Positions 1-6,351 are shown, counted from the stretch's first letter. The stretch is 13,230 bases of DNA from Clostridiales bacterium (GCA_021200895.1 JAJQFX010000007.1:1-13230); one strand, 5' to 3'. Notes: generated by a model from the sequence alone, not told the origin. Made by a program: numbers and translations.

Positions 1-158
1 ACCTGCTCCTCCCTGCCGTCCGCTCCGGTCAGGAACATTCCCCGCCCCCCCCGCAGGCGAATCTCCTCATAGCGGCCCCGCTCTCCCTTCGCCAGGGCGG
101 CAAGCCGCAGTTCCCTTGGCAGGCAGGCCGCCGCCTGCTCCAACGCCGTATCGTTCAT
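1..158 (-). CDS. spoIIIAA: Stage III sporulation protein AA, N-terminal part (cut by window edge)
   Basis: An open frame runs from an ATG at 158 down to the window edge, giving 52 residues with no stop. It reads MNDTALEQ... and contains CLPRELRLAALAKG, then YEEIRLRGGRG at about residues 30-40. A leading LPxxLR helix followed by EEIRLRxGR is characteristic of the SpoIIIAA N-terminus. SpoIIIAA is the ATPase-like first protein of the SpoIIIA-SpoIIQ channel between mother cell and forespore, and its gene normally opens the spoIIIAA-AH operon, so the rest should lie beyond the left edge. The only SD-like bases are a GGGG run about 6 nt upstream, inside a small hairpin. The call rests on a short N-terminal match, since the Walker motifs are outside the window. 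Confidence 0.72.
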   Translation of the reverse strand, partial: MNDTALEQAAACLPRELRLAALAKGERGRYEEIRLRGGRGMFLTGADGREEQ

Positions 159-163
159 GGTAT

Positions 164-180
164 ACCCCGCTTTCCGGGGT
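164..180 (-). other. Hairpin over the spoIIIAA ribosome binding region
   Basis: ACCCCG (164-169) pairs with CGGGGT (175-180) around a 5-base loop. In the minus-strand transcript the stem ends 5 bases before the spoIIIAA ATG and contains the only G-rich SD-like bases, so it could limit translation initiation. No T-tract follows, so it is not a terminator. Confidence 0.35.
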
Positions 181-213
181 GCGCAGACAGGCGCGCCCCT
201 GTTTCCTGTTGCC

Positions 214-243
214 ACTCTATGCGCAGCGGGACAGGCATAGAAC
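214..243 (-). promoter_or_regulatory. Possible sigma-E-type -10 element upstream of spoIIIAA
   Basis: On the minus strand CATAGAGT (221 to 214) lies about 55 bases upstream of the spoIIIAA start and matches six of eight positions of the sigma-E -10 consensus CATACANT. The expected -35 region, around 236-243, is a poor match. In Bacillus subtilis the spoIIIA operon is transcribed by sigma-E, which is the main reason for listing it. Confidence 0.2.
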
Positions 244-280
244 AAAAAGAACGCCTCAGGTGTGACCCTGAGGGCGTTCT
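244..280 (-). terminator. Intrinsic terminator downstream of lgt
   Basis: The arms are 249-260 and 267-279: GAACGCC pairs with GGCGTTC and TCAGG with CCTGA, with a single-base bulge at 272 and a 6-base loop. In the minus-strand direction the stem is followed by TTTTTG (248-243). It lies about 30 bases after the lgt stop and before spoIIIAA, so it separates the two transcription units. A shorter T run on the other side would allow weak activity on the plus strand, where no gene precedes it. Confidence 0.8.
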
Positions 281-308
281 TTTCATACATATACTATGTG
301 GAGTTGCC

Positions 309-1394
309 TTATTCTGCGGCAGATTCGCCGTCCTCTTTTGGCGCTGCAACGGCTTCCTCTGCGGATTTCTCCGGCTCCGCGGCGCTGTCCGGCTCCTCTG
401 CGGCGGTTTCCGGTTCCCCGGCGCTGGCCGGTTCCTCTGCGGCGGTTTCCGGTTCCCCGGCGTTTGTTTCCTCCGGGGCATCGGCGCCAGGCTGGGGCTG
501 CGCCTCCTCCTGGGTAGCCTCCGGCTCCTCTGCCTGCGCCTCCCGCAGTTCGGAGCGTGGGCTGTTGACTAAGAGTTTTTCCTTCGGGTGCTTCCGGAAC
601 AGCTGAATCACCAAAATTTGCACCGTAACAATTACCGTCACCAGCGCCACCAGCTGGGACACCCGGATACCGGTATTGAACAGGTACAGGCTGTCCGTCC
701 GCATTCCCTCGATGAAGAAGCGGCCCAGGCCGTACCAGAACAGATAGCAAAGGAAAATTTGGCCGTCATACTTCCGATACCTGCGGACAAGGAAATAGAG
801 CAGCAGGAATCCCAACAGATTCCACAGCGACTCATACAGGAAGGTGGGATGAACCTCGATGTAATCGCCATTTTGCAGGGTCAGGCCCATACGCCAGACG
901 GCGGTACAGGTCCCGCCGTAAGCCTCCTGGTTGACGAAGTTGCCCCAGCGGCCGATCAGCTGGCCAATCAGCAGGCCATAGGAGCAGACATCCGCCACCG
1001 CTCCGAACTTGTGGTGGCGCACCGCGCAGAAAATCAGGCAGGTGATGACCGCGCCGATGATGCCGCCGTAGATGGCAAGCCCGCCATCCCAAATGGCAAT
1101 GGCCTCCGCCCAATTAAACGTGCCATCCGCATTGTAGTAAAGGCTCTGATAGAAAACCACATAATACGCTCTGGCGCAGACAATGGCAATGGGAGCCGCA
1201 AAGAACAGCATATCCAGCACGGTGTCCGATTTCAGCCCCCACTCCCTGGTCAAATGGCAGGCGCACAGCACCCCCAGCAAAAAGCCGCAGGCGATGATGA
1301 TGCCGTACCAGTAGATGTCCTTCCCAAAGATGGAAAAGGCCACCCGCTCGATTTGGAACGTCAGCCCCAAGCCCGGAAATACAATAGGATTCAT
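309..1394 (-). CDS. lgt: Prolipoprotein diacylglyceryl transferase with acidic repeat tail
   Basis: Lgt moves a diacylglyceryl group from phosphatidylglycerol to the lipobox cysteine of prolipoproteins at the cytoplasmic membrane, the first step of lipoprotein maturation. Family marks visible are WYGIIIACGFLLG near the N-terminus, DGGLAIYGGIIGA, the signature GRWGNFVNQEAYGG, and HPTFLYESLWNLLGF before the last helices. The start chosen is the ATG of MNPIVFPGLGL at 1394, giving 361 residues; GGAGG lies 12-14 bases upstream. A longer reading from 1421 adds MRTRRYVYT and has no supporting ribosome binding site. Residues from about 271 to 361 are not part of the usual enzyme: they form a Glu/Ala/Pro-rich, probably cytoplasmic tail with repeated AGEPETAAEEP. 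OppA, encoded later in this window, is a likely substrate. Confidence 0.95.
   Translation of the reverse strand: MNPIVFPGLGLTFQIERVAFSIFGKDIYWYGIIIACGFLLGVLCACHLTREWGLKSDTVLDMLFFAAPIAIVCARAYYVVFYQSLYYNADGTFNWAEAIAIWDGGLAIYGGIIGAVITCLIFCAVRHHKFGAVADVCSYGLLIGQLIGRWGNFVNQEAYGGTCTAVWRMGLTLQNGDYIEVHPTFLYESLWNLLGFLLLYFLVRRYRKYDGQIFLCYLFWYGLGRFFIEGMRTDSLYLFNTGIRVSQLVALVTVIVTVQILVIQLFRKHPKEKLLVNSPRSELREAQAEEPEATQEEAQPQPGADAPEETNAGEPETAAEEPASAGEPETAAEEPDSAAEPEKSAEEAVAAPKEDGESAAE
394..462. repeat. 39-bp tandem repeat within the lgt tail
   Basis: A 30-base segment at 394-423 recurs without mismatch at 433-462, a period of 39 bp or 13 codons. On the minus strand it encodes the repeated AGEPETAAEEP of the Lgt tail. 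More degenerate copies of the same theme lie between about 350 and 390. The period is in frame, so a gain or loss of one unit would change tail length without breaking the gene. Confidence 0.85.
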
Positions 1395-1486
1395 AGTGTA
1401 CACATACCTCCGCGTGCGCATTCGCGCAAACTCTGTGCCGTTTCACTGGCAGGCGCAGCGTGTTGACAGGTTCATTGATTGTATCC

Positions 1487-1515
1487 ATTCTACCACACGG
1501 CTTCCTAAAAATCCA
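1487..1515 (-). promoter_or_regulatory. lgt: Probable sigma-A promoter of lgt
   Basis: On the minus strand TAGAAT (1492 to 1487) is preceded by TGG, making an extended -10, and by TGGATT 17 bases further upstream as a weak -35 (3 of 6). It lies about 95 bases upstream of the lgt ATG. A second possible -10, TACAAT, overlaps a few bases downstream but has no -35. Confidence 0.45.
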
Positions 1516-1599
1516 GCACTATTCATAGTCCCACAGAAAAATCGGCAAAAGTTTCGCAAATCTTCACGATTTCTTTATGGAATTTTCGGTTTTTCCTGC

Positions 1600-1605
1600 T
1601 ACAAT
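1600..1605 (+). promoter_or_regulatory. -10 element for the small membrane peptide gene
   Basis: TACAAT at 1600-1605 matches five of six consensus positions, 34 bases upstream of the TTG start at 1640. The -35 region 17 bases upstream (ATGGAA) is only 3 of 6. The surrounding DNA is AT-rich, unlike the coding DNA on either side. Confidence 0.4.
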
Positions 1606-1639
1606 GAATATAAGCACAAAGGAAAGGAGTGGATTCCCC

Positions 1640-1786
1640 TTGTCAAAGCAGCAGTTCAAACGATTTGCGTGCCGCGCCGCCTGCGCAGTGGCGCTGGCCG
1701 GTATCGGGCTGTTTCTCCTGGGCATTCTTTGCGGCGACCGGGTGGAGCGTTCCCTGCTGAGGCGCATACGCCGGAACGCGGCTTAA
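1640..1786 (+). CDS. Small membrane peptide, 48 residues, TTG start
   Basis: The frame is open from ATG 1577, but that codon lies upstream of the likely -10 element and has no ribosome binding site. The TTG at 1640 has AAGGAAAGGAG ending about 12 bases upstream, so I place the start there. The 48-residue product begins LSKQQFKRFACR (the first residue would be Met in vivo). It has one membrane helix at about residues 14-32 (CAVALAGIGLFLLGILCG) and ends in an Arg-rich stretch, RVERSLLRRIRRNAA. Basic ends flanking a single helix suggest a membrane-anchored peptide. I do not recognise the family. It stands alone between lgt (divergent) and the CDF transporter unit. The ribosome binding site and helix favour a real gene; the short length keeps confidence moderate. 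Confidence 0.5.
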   Translation: MSKQQFKRFACRAACAVALAGIGLFLLGILCGDRVERSLLRRIRRNAA

Positions 1787-1869
1787 CGGCACGCAGTCGC
1801 CAAGATTCCACTTTTTTCTCCCTAAAATCCGTTTTTCTGTCGGTTTGCCGGTGATAACCAAAGTTTTTC

Positions 1870-1899
1870 TTGACTTACCGCCATCGGTTGTGATAGAGT
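1870..1899 (+). promoter_or_regulatory. Promoter of the riboswitch-CDF transporter unit
   Basis: TTGACT (1870-1875) and TAGAGT (1894-1899) are separated by 18 bases. The -10 is extended by TGA (1891-1893). A start near 1905-1907 would place the first base right at the 5' edge of the riboswitch-like structure. Confidence 0.6.
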
Positions 1900-1904
1900 G
1901 ACAG

Positions 1905-1980
1905 TAACCTGAACAGACAGTTTTGTCGGGCCAATTGGCAGCAGAACATTGTGCAAAAGATTCATCTGCGGGACAGTGGG
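1905..1980 (+). ncRNA. Putative NiCo (czcD) riboswitch aptamer
   Basis: Seen in the sequence: CTGAACAG (1910-1917), hairpin GACA/TGTC (1916-1927), a GGG run (1928-1930), hairpin GCC-AATT-GGC (1930-1939), AGCAGA (1940-1945) pairing with TCTGC (1965-1969), and then GGGACAGT. As I recall it, the characterised NiCo aptamer has the same order: CUGAGCAG, a hairpin, CCGGGC opening a second hairpin, GGCAACAGA, then CAUCUGUGGGACAGU. The shared core CATCTG-Y-GGGACAGT, the four-way-junction layout, the overlapping terminator and the CDF gene downstream all point to this class. NiCo riboswitches sense Co2+ or Ni2+ and turn on efflux genes. P1 pairing is weak in my reading, so a covariance search should confirm the class. 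Confidence 0.7.
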
Positions 1981-2008
1981 CTTTCCTCGTCCCGCAGATG
2001 TTCTTTTC
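1963..2008 (+). terminator. Riboswitch-controlled intrinsic terminator
   Basis: CATCTGCGGGAC (1963-1974) pairs perfectly over 12 bp with GTCCCGCAGATG (1989-2000), followed by TTCTTTTC. The left arm is the same segment that the aptamer needs for P4 and for its 3' GGGACAG. The two structures exclude each other, which is the arrangement expected if metal binding prevents termination and lets transcription reach the transporter gene. Confidence 0.85.
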
Positions 2009-2083
2009 TATCCATCTCCCCGTTCGCCGCCTGGAGGGGCAGCTGTGACAAATGCCAACCCCGGCGGCAGATTGGAGCTTTGA

Positions 2084-2977
2084 ATGAGCGATTTTTCATC
2101 TAATTCAACCAAACTGGCGATGCAGGTCTCCCGCTGGAGCATTGCGGTCAACCTGTTGCTGACCCTGTTTAAGCTGCTGGCCGGCGTGCTAGCCAACTCC
2201 AGCGCCATGGTCTCCGACGCCGTCCACTCGGCCAGCGATGTCTTTTCCACCGTCATAGTGATGGTCAGCGTCAAGCTGGCCGGGCGTAAGGCGGACGCGG
2301 GCCACGAGTACGGCCATGAGCGGCTGGAGTGCATCGCCTCCATCCTGCTGGCGGTGGTGCTGGCCCTGACCGGCATCGGCATCGGCTACTCCGGTGTGGA
2401 AAAAATCATTTCCGCGTCCTATGACACTCTGGAGGTTCCCGGCGTGCTGGCCCTGGTGGCCGCCCTGGTCTCCATCGCCGCCAAGGAGGCCATGTATTGG
2501 TACACCCGTAGCGCCGCCCGCAAAATCGGCTCCACCGCCCTGATGGCGGACGCCTGGCATCGCCGCTCCGATGCCCTTTCCTCCATCGGCTCCCTCCTGG
2601 GCATCCTGGGGGCGCGGCTGGGCTACCCCGTCTGCGACCCCATCGCCAGCGTGGTGATTTGCCTGTTCATCCTAAAGGCCAGTGTTGACATTTTCCGGAA
2701 CGCAGCCGACCAGCTGACAGACCGGGCCTGCTCCCCGGAAATTGAACGGGATATGCGCATTGAAATCCTGTTGCAGCCCGGCGTCCAGTCCGTTGACCTG
2801 CTGCAAACCCGTCAGTTTGCCAGCCGCACCTATGTGGATGTGGGGATTTCTGCCAACGGCGACCTCTCCCTGACGGACGCCCACGCCATCGCGGAGCAGG
2901 TGCATCATGTAATCGAGCAGAAGTTCCCCTCCGTGAAGCACTGCATGGTTCATGTGAACCCCTACACCCCGGAGTGA
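2084..2977 (+). CDS. Cation diffusion facilitator (CDF) family metal efflux transporter
   Basis: CDF proteins export divalent metal ions in exchange for protons. This one has the usual 297 residues and two regions: six membrane helices over about residues 15-205, and a cytoplasmic C-terminal metal-sensing domain ending HCMVHVNP. The metal site shows as two matching motifs, DAVHSASD (D45, H48, D52) in helix 2 and DAWHRRSD (D156, H159, D163) in helix 5. GHEYGHERLE after helix 2 is typical of the FieF/MMT1-type branch. The ATG at 2084 follows GGAG with 6 bases between. Sequence alone does not fix the metal, as the family handles Zn, Fe, Mn, Co and Ni. The riboswitch-like leader upstream argues for Co2+/Ni2+ export. 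It appears monocistronic. Confidence 0.93.
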   Translation: MSDFSSNSTKLAMQVSRWSIAVNLLLTLFKLLAGVLANSSAMVSDAVHSASDVFSTVIVMVSVKLAGRKADAGHEYGHERLECIASILLAVVLALTGIGIGYSGVEKIISASYDTLEVPGVLALVAALVSIAAKEAMYWYTRSAARKIGSTALMADAWHRRSDALSSIGSLLGILGARLGYPVCDPIASVVICLFILKASVDIFRNAADQLTDRACSPEIERDMRIEILLQPGVQSVDLLQTRQFASRTYVDVGISANGDLSLTDAHAIAEQVHHVIEQKFPSVKHCMVHVNPYTPE

Positions 2978-3006
2978 AGCGTCCGCTTCCTCCGGAGGGC
3001 GCAGAA

Positions 3007-3029
3007 CTTTTCCGGAAAAGGGCTTTTTT
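3007..3029 (+). terminator. Probable terminator after the CDF gene
   Basis: A perfect 14-base palindrome (3007-3020, CTTTTCCGGAAAAG) forms a short AT-rich stem followed by GG and C(T)6 at 3023-3029. It sits 30 bases after the stop and just before the next promoter. The stem is weak for a terminator; CCTCCGGAGG at 2989-2998 could add pairing. Confidence 0.4.
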
Positions 3030-3032
3030 GCA

Positions 3033-3061
3033 TTGCAGGCCGAGCAAAAATATGGTATTCT
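3033..3061 (+). promoter_or_regulatory. Sigma-A promoter of the 600-residue membrane protein
   Basis: TTGCAG (3033-3038), 17 bases, then TATTCT (3056-3061) with the extended -10 TGG in front. It lies 45 bases upstream of the ATG at 3107. Confidence 0.6.
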
Positions 3062-3106
3062 GTATGCAGTTGATACTTGGATTTCAAACCTGAAGGAGGT
3101 TCTCCG

Positions 3107-4909
3107 ATGAAAACCACGAAAAAACAGCCTATCCGGAACGTTTTGCTCAGCCTGCTGATTACACTGATTGTCGGCGGGATTTACTTCTATGCGCTCCTTC
3201 CGGCCCTGAACCCCCACAGCAGTGATTTGTATGTATTCATCATCGTCCTATGCCTGGTCTATCTGCTGGCAAAGTTCCTGTTGAGCGGCGGGCTGAACGC
3301 TGCCGCCGGGCAGCAGACCAACGGCAAGGTGGTCTTTGAGCAGGACGAAAATGGTGTCTACCACATCAACCGGGCCAGAATGCAGCGGTCCCAGCGGGCT
3401 GCCGCCTATAGCAGTGCGCTGTCCCCAAAGAAGCTGCTGCGCAGCGTCCCGGTCGTCATCATCCTGCTGTGCCTCGTGGTGGGCCTTGTGGGGGCCGCCA
3501 GCTCTGCTGTGGTCTTTCACTCCACCGCCTATTATGAGCTGATGGACGTGGAGACCGGCGACTTCATGGAGGATGTGGCCGAAATCTCCTATGACAAAAT
3601 CCCCATGCTGGACGAGGCCTCGGCCATTCAGCTGGGCAAGCGCGCCTTGGGTGACATCAGCTCCAACAGCAGCCTGGTCTCCCAATTTGAGGTCAGCAGC
3701 GACTACAGCCAAATCAACTATCAAAATCAACCGGTGCGGGTGTCCTGCCTGGAGTACGGTGACTTCATTAAGTGGTTCAACAACCAGTCCGACGGTCTGC
3801 CGGGGTATATCATTGTGGATATGTGTACCCAGGAGGCCAAGCTGGTGCAGCTGGAGGAGGGCATCAAGTATTCCCCCAGCGAGTACTTCAACCGCAACCT
3901 GACCCGCTACCTCCGCTTCCAGTACCCCACCTACCTGTTCGGCAACGTCAACTTTGAAATCGATGAGGACGGCAACCCCTGGTGGATCTGCTCCAGGGAG
4001 ACCTGCACCATCAGCCTCTTCGGCGGACGGGACGTAATTGGCGCGGTGCTGGTGAACGCCGTCACCGGTGAATGCACCTATTACGATGTGGAGGATGTAC
4101 CCTCCTGGGTGGATCGGGTCTATGACGCCACCCTTATCATCGACCAGTACAACTACCACGGCACCCTGGTGAACGGCTGGCTGAACAGCCTGCTGGGCCA
4201 GAAGGGCGTGACCACCACCACCGGCGAGTATGAGGGTTACAACTACCTGGCCATGAATGACGACGTATACCTCTACACCGGCGTCACCTCCGCTGGCAGC
4301 GACGAATCCATCGTCGGCTTCATTCTGGTGAATCAGCGCACCAAGGAGACCAGGTTCTACAACATCACCGGCGCGGAGGAGTATTCCGCCATGAGCTCCG
4401 CAGAGGGGGCCGTGCAGCATCTGGGCTACTCCGCCACCTTCCCCATCCTGCTGAACATCTCTGACCAGCCCACCTACTTCATGGCGCTGAAGGACAGCGC
4501 GGAGTTAGTGAAGATGTATGCCATGGTCAGCGTCTCCGACTACCAAATCACCGCCACCGGTTCCTCGGTGGAGGAGTGTCAGGAGAACTATGAAGCCCTC
4601 CTGGCAGAAAACGGCATCACGGTGAGCCACGTTTCCTCTGATGATGAGGAGGAGGTAGCTTACGCCACCGTCAGCGCCGCTGTGACGGACATCCGCTCTG
4701 CCGTCATTGACGGCAACACCTGGTTCTATTTGCAGCTGGAGGGGGATACGGAGCATTACTTCGCCTTCTCCGCCGCCGAATGGGAGGAAGTTGTCATCCT
4801 GACAGTAGGCGACCAGGTCACCCTCTCCTACACAGAGGGGGACACCGCCATCCTGACCGGCGCGTCTCTGGTAATTGACCAGCGGGCCGCCCTGACAGAG
4901 GAGCCGTAA
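3107..4909 (+). CDS. Membrane protein of unknown function with large extracytoplasmic domain
   Basis: The product has 600 residues. The start is ATG 3107, with AAGGAGGT 6 bases upstream; an in-frame TTG at 3077 has no such site. Membrane helices are visible at about residues 11-33, 41-60 and 112-134. A 50-residue polar loop lies between helices 2 and 3. The remaining ~465 residues are soluble, acidic and probably outside the cell. They include repeated strand-turn patterns such as GAVLVNAVTGECTYY and GFILVNQRTKETRFY, reminiscent of PepSY-like folds, and a C-terminal ~75-residue beta-rich segment with WFYLQLEGD and GDQVTLSY that may be OB-like. Those fold remarks are inference. I believe similar proteins occur in other Clostridia, but I know of no assigned role. 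It is monocistronic, with its own promoter and terminator. Confidence 0.85.
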   Translation: MKTTKKQPIRNVLLSLLITLIVGGIYFYALLPALNPHSSDLYVFIIVLCLVYLLAKFLLSGGLNAAAGQQTNGKVVFEQDENGVYHINRARMQRSQRAAAYSSALSPKKLLRSVPVVIILLCLVVGLVGAASSAVVFHSTAYYELMDVETGDFMEDVAEISYDKIPMLDEASAIQLGKRALGDISSNSSLVSQFEVSSDYSQINYQNQPVRVSCLEYGDFIKWFNNQSDGLPGYIIVDMCTQEAKLVQLEEGIKYSPSEYFNRNLTRYLRFQYPTYLFGNVNFEIDEDGNPWWICSRETCTISLFGGRDVIGAVLVNAVTGECTYYDVEDVPSWVDRVYDATLIIDQYNYHGTLVNGWLNSLLGQKGVTTTTGEYEGYNYLAMNDDVYLYTGVTSAGSDESIVGFILVNQRTKETRFYNITGAEEYSAMSSAEGAVQHLGYSATFPILLNISDQPTYFMALKDSAELVKMYAMVSVSDYQITATGSSVEECQENYEALLAENGITVSHVSSDDEEEVAYATVSAAVTDIRSAVIDGNTWFYLQLEGDTEHYFAFSAAEWEEVVILTVGDQVTLSYTEGDTAILTGASLVIDQRAALTEEP

Positions 4910-4922
4910 CGCAGTCCGATGC

Positions 4923-4959
4923 AAAACAGCCTGCCACGTTTCAGTGGCAGGCTGTTTTT
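4923..4959 (+). terminator. Strong intrinsic terminator after the 600-residue protein
   Basis: A perfect 15-bp stem (4923-4937 with 4944-4958) around the 6-base loop GTTTCA, ending in TTTTT. It begins 14 bases after the stop codon. Confidence 0.93.
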
Positions 4960-5043
4960 GCGGATATTGCACAGTTTATCCATGATACTGTATAACGCGC
5001 TCCAAGCCCCGCAAAAAAAGTGTGAAAAATTTGAAATTACCTC

Positions 5044-5074
5044 TTGACTGTGGACAGACTCCAGGGCTTATGCT
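5044..5074 (+). promoter_or_regulatory. MerR-type promoter with 19-bp spacer and dyad
   Basis: TTGACT (5044-5049) and TATGCT (5069-5074) are 19 bases apart, longer than the 17 favoured by sigma-A. Such stretched spacers are the hallmark of promoters activated by MerR proteins, which untwist the spacer. Within it TGGA (5051-5054) and TCCA (5060-5063) form an inverted repeat centred near the middle. The promoter belongs to the MerR-family gene that follows, which suggests autoregulation. Confidence 0.6.
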
Positions 5075-5097
5075 GTTATCAGAAAGGAGATGTTCCC

Positions 5098-5874
5098 ATG
5101 AAAATCAAAGAAGTAGAATCCCTTTTAAACCTCTCCCGGGACAACATCCGATTCTATGAGAAGCAGGGGCTGCTCTCCCCCAGGCGGAGCAGCAACCAAT
5201 ACCGGGACTACACCGAGGAGGACATCAAGCGTTTAAAACGAATCATCGTCCTGCGCAAATGCGGCGTCCCCATTGCGGACATCAAACAGCTGCTCCAGGG
5301 GGAGGCACAGCTGCCGAAGGTGCTGGAAGCCCAATCCCGGCAGCTCCAAACCCAGGTGGATGAGCTGCGGGGTGCCCTCCGTCTCTGCAACCAGATGGCC
5401 GCGGAGGAGACCAGCCTGGAGGGGCTGGACGAGGAGCGGTATTTCGCACAAATCACCCAGGAGGAGGCCCAGGGCATCCCCTTCGCCGACCTGCGGGGCG
5501 ACTTCTTGCAGCACGAGTGGAACCTTCTGGAATGGACCATGCGCGTCCACTTTATCGACATCAGAGATGTAAAGCAGCGGCGCGGCGCCATTGGGGTGGC
5601 CGTTATCCTGATGCTGGCCTGCGTCGTGCGGGGGTTGGCCTATCGGTTCCTGTGGCACTACGGCAGCTTCTGGGAGGGCTTCGGCGGGCCGTTCCTGACC
5701 TTTTTCCTGGCCTCTGTCCTGCTGTTTCCCATGTTCGCCCTGCAATACCGGCATCCGGTGGCCGCCAAGCGGTACGGTGCGGCGGTGCTGGTGTTGGCAG
5801 TGCTATTCCTGGGAGCCGTCCTGCTGTTCCTTGCGGCAATGCTGTTGAACGCGGTTTTTCATTTTTGGGCCTGA
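5098..5874 (+). CDS. MerR-family transcriptional regulator with C-terminal membrane helices
   Basis: The product has 258 residues. The start is ATG 5098, with AAAGGAGA 7 bases upstream; an earlier TTG at 5044 overlaps the -35 hexamer and is rejected. Residues 1-70 are a MerR winged-helix DNA-binding domain: KIKEVESLLNLS, then NIRFYEKQGLLSPRR, then YRDYTEEDIKRLKRI. Residues 73-105 form the dimerising coiled coil. A linker follows, and then three hydrophobic segments at about 163-186, 196-217 and 226-256, with no known effector-binding domain. A plausible reading is a regulator tethered to the membrane and sensing a membrane or envelope signal. The cysteines present (C55, C97, C175) do not form a recognisable metal site. 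No obvious partner gene follows it, since the next gene is convergent. Its target may be its own 19-bp-spacer promoter plus genes elsewhere. Confidence 0.88.
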   Translation: MKIKEVESLLNLSRDNIRFYEKQGLLSPRRSSNQYRDYTEEDIKRLKRIIVLRKCGVPIADIKQLLQGEAQLPKVLEAQSRQLQTQVDELRGALRLCNQMAAEETSLEGLDEERYFAQITQEEAQGIPFADLRGDFLQHEWNLLEWTMRVHFIDIRDVKQRRGAIGVAVILMLACVVRGLAYRFLWHYGSFWEGFGGPFLTFFLASVLLFPMFALQYRHPVAAKRYGAAVLVLAVLFLGAVLLFLAAMLLNAVFHFWA

Positions 5875-5885
5875 GACAGCGCAAA

Positions 5886-5915
5886 AGAGCCTGCCCCGCA
5901 AATGGGGCAGGCTCT
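5886..5915. terminator. Bidirectional terminator between the MerR gene and the opp operon
   Basis: A perfect 12-bp GC-rich stem, 5886-5897 with 5904-5915, with loop GCAAAT. In the minus direction it is followed by TTTTGC (5885-5880), serving the operon that ends at 5938. In the plus direction only CAGCTTTG follows, so it is weaker there, but it lies 12 bases after the MerR-gene stop. Confidence 0.8.
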
Positions 5916-5937
5916 CAGCTTTGCAGATGGGAAGTTG

Positions 5938-6351
5938 TCAGAAGAACAGGCTCAGCAGCGCAAACAGCAGACCTGTCAGGAAGGAGGACATCAGCCCGCA
6001 GGCGGAGCGCTCCTCCGGCTCCAGTTCGTCAAAGGACACCACAGGCTCCTGTACATAGTCCACCATATCCTTCTTGATATGCTGCCGCTGCTTGCTCCTG
6101 TGCTCCTTAATCTTATCCAGGAACACGAAGTTCACATGTATACCGTCCAGGCTCAGATAGTTGAACCAGGCCAGTGCCATGCAAATCAACCCCAGCGCCA
6201 GGAAGGCATAGCCAATGGTGAACAGACCATTGTTGATAAACTGGTTCCACAGCACGGCCAGCAGCAGAACGACGGCGCTTTTCACCAGGAAGCGGTATAC
6301 CGTCGGTCTGATCATGTAGGAATGATGATAGATGCGCCACAACTTTTTCAT
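5938..6351 (-). CDS. Small membrane protein at the end of the opp operon, unknown function
   Basis: The product has 137 residues. The start is ATG 6351, 5 bases after the oppF stop; no clear SD is present, so translation may be coupled to oppF. Longer readings would run into oppF. Hydrophobic segments lie at about residues 21-40, 43-66 and 117-137. A basic stretch, KIKEHRSKQRQHIKKD (about 80-95), and an acidic one, EPVVSFDELEPEE (about 102-114), form the loop before the last helix, so the soluble part is probably cytoplasmic. I do not recognise the family. Its position as last gene of a peptide-transporter operon suggests a link to transporter assembly or activity, but the sequence does not show this. 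Confidence 0.75.
   Translation of the reverse strand: MKKLWRIYHHSYMIRPTVYRFLVKSAVVLLLAVLWNQFINNGLFTIGYAFLALGLICMALAWFNYLSLDGIHVNFVFLDKIKEHRSKQRQHIKKDMVDYVQEPVVSFDELEPEERSACGLMSSFLTGLLFALLSLFF

Noticed and set aside
394..462. CRISPR-like repeat
   Set aside because: Only two good copies, spacing too short for spacers, and the repeats are in frame within lgt.
588..1466. A 292-codon plus-strand frame over lgt
   Set aside because: Low-complexity Gln/Ala/Asp-rich translation with no promoter or ribosome binding site. Lgt on the other strand has its full signature.
1463..1491. Plus-strand TTGACA at 1463-1468 as a promoter for the small peptide
   Set aside because: The element 17 bases downstream is CATTCT, a poor -10, and TACAAT at 1600 lies much closer to the gene.
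3248..4420. A 390-codon minus-strand frame opposite the 600-residue membrane protein
   Set aside because: His/Val/Gly-rich shadow translation. The plus strand has promoter, SD, membrane helices and terminator.
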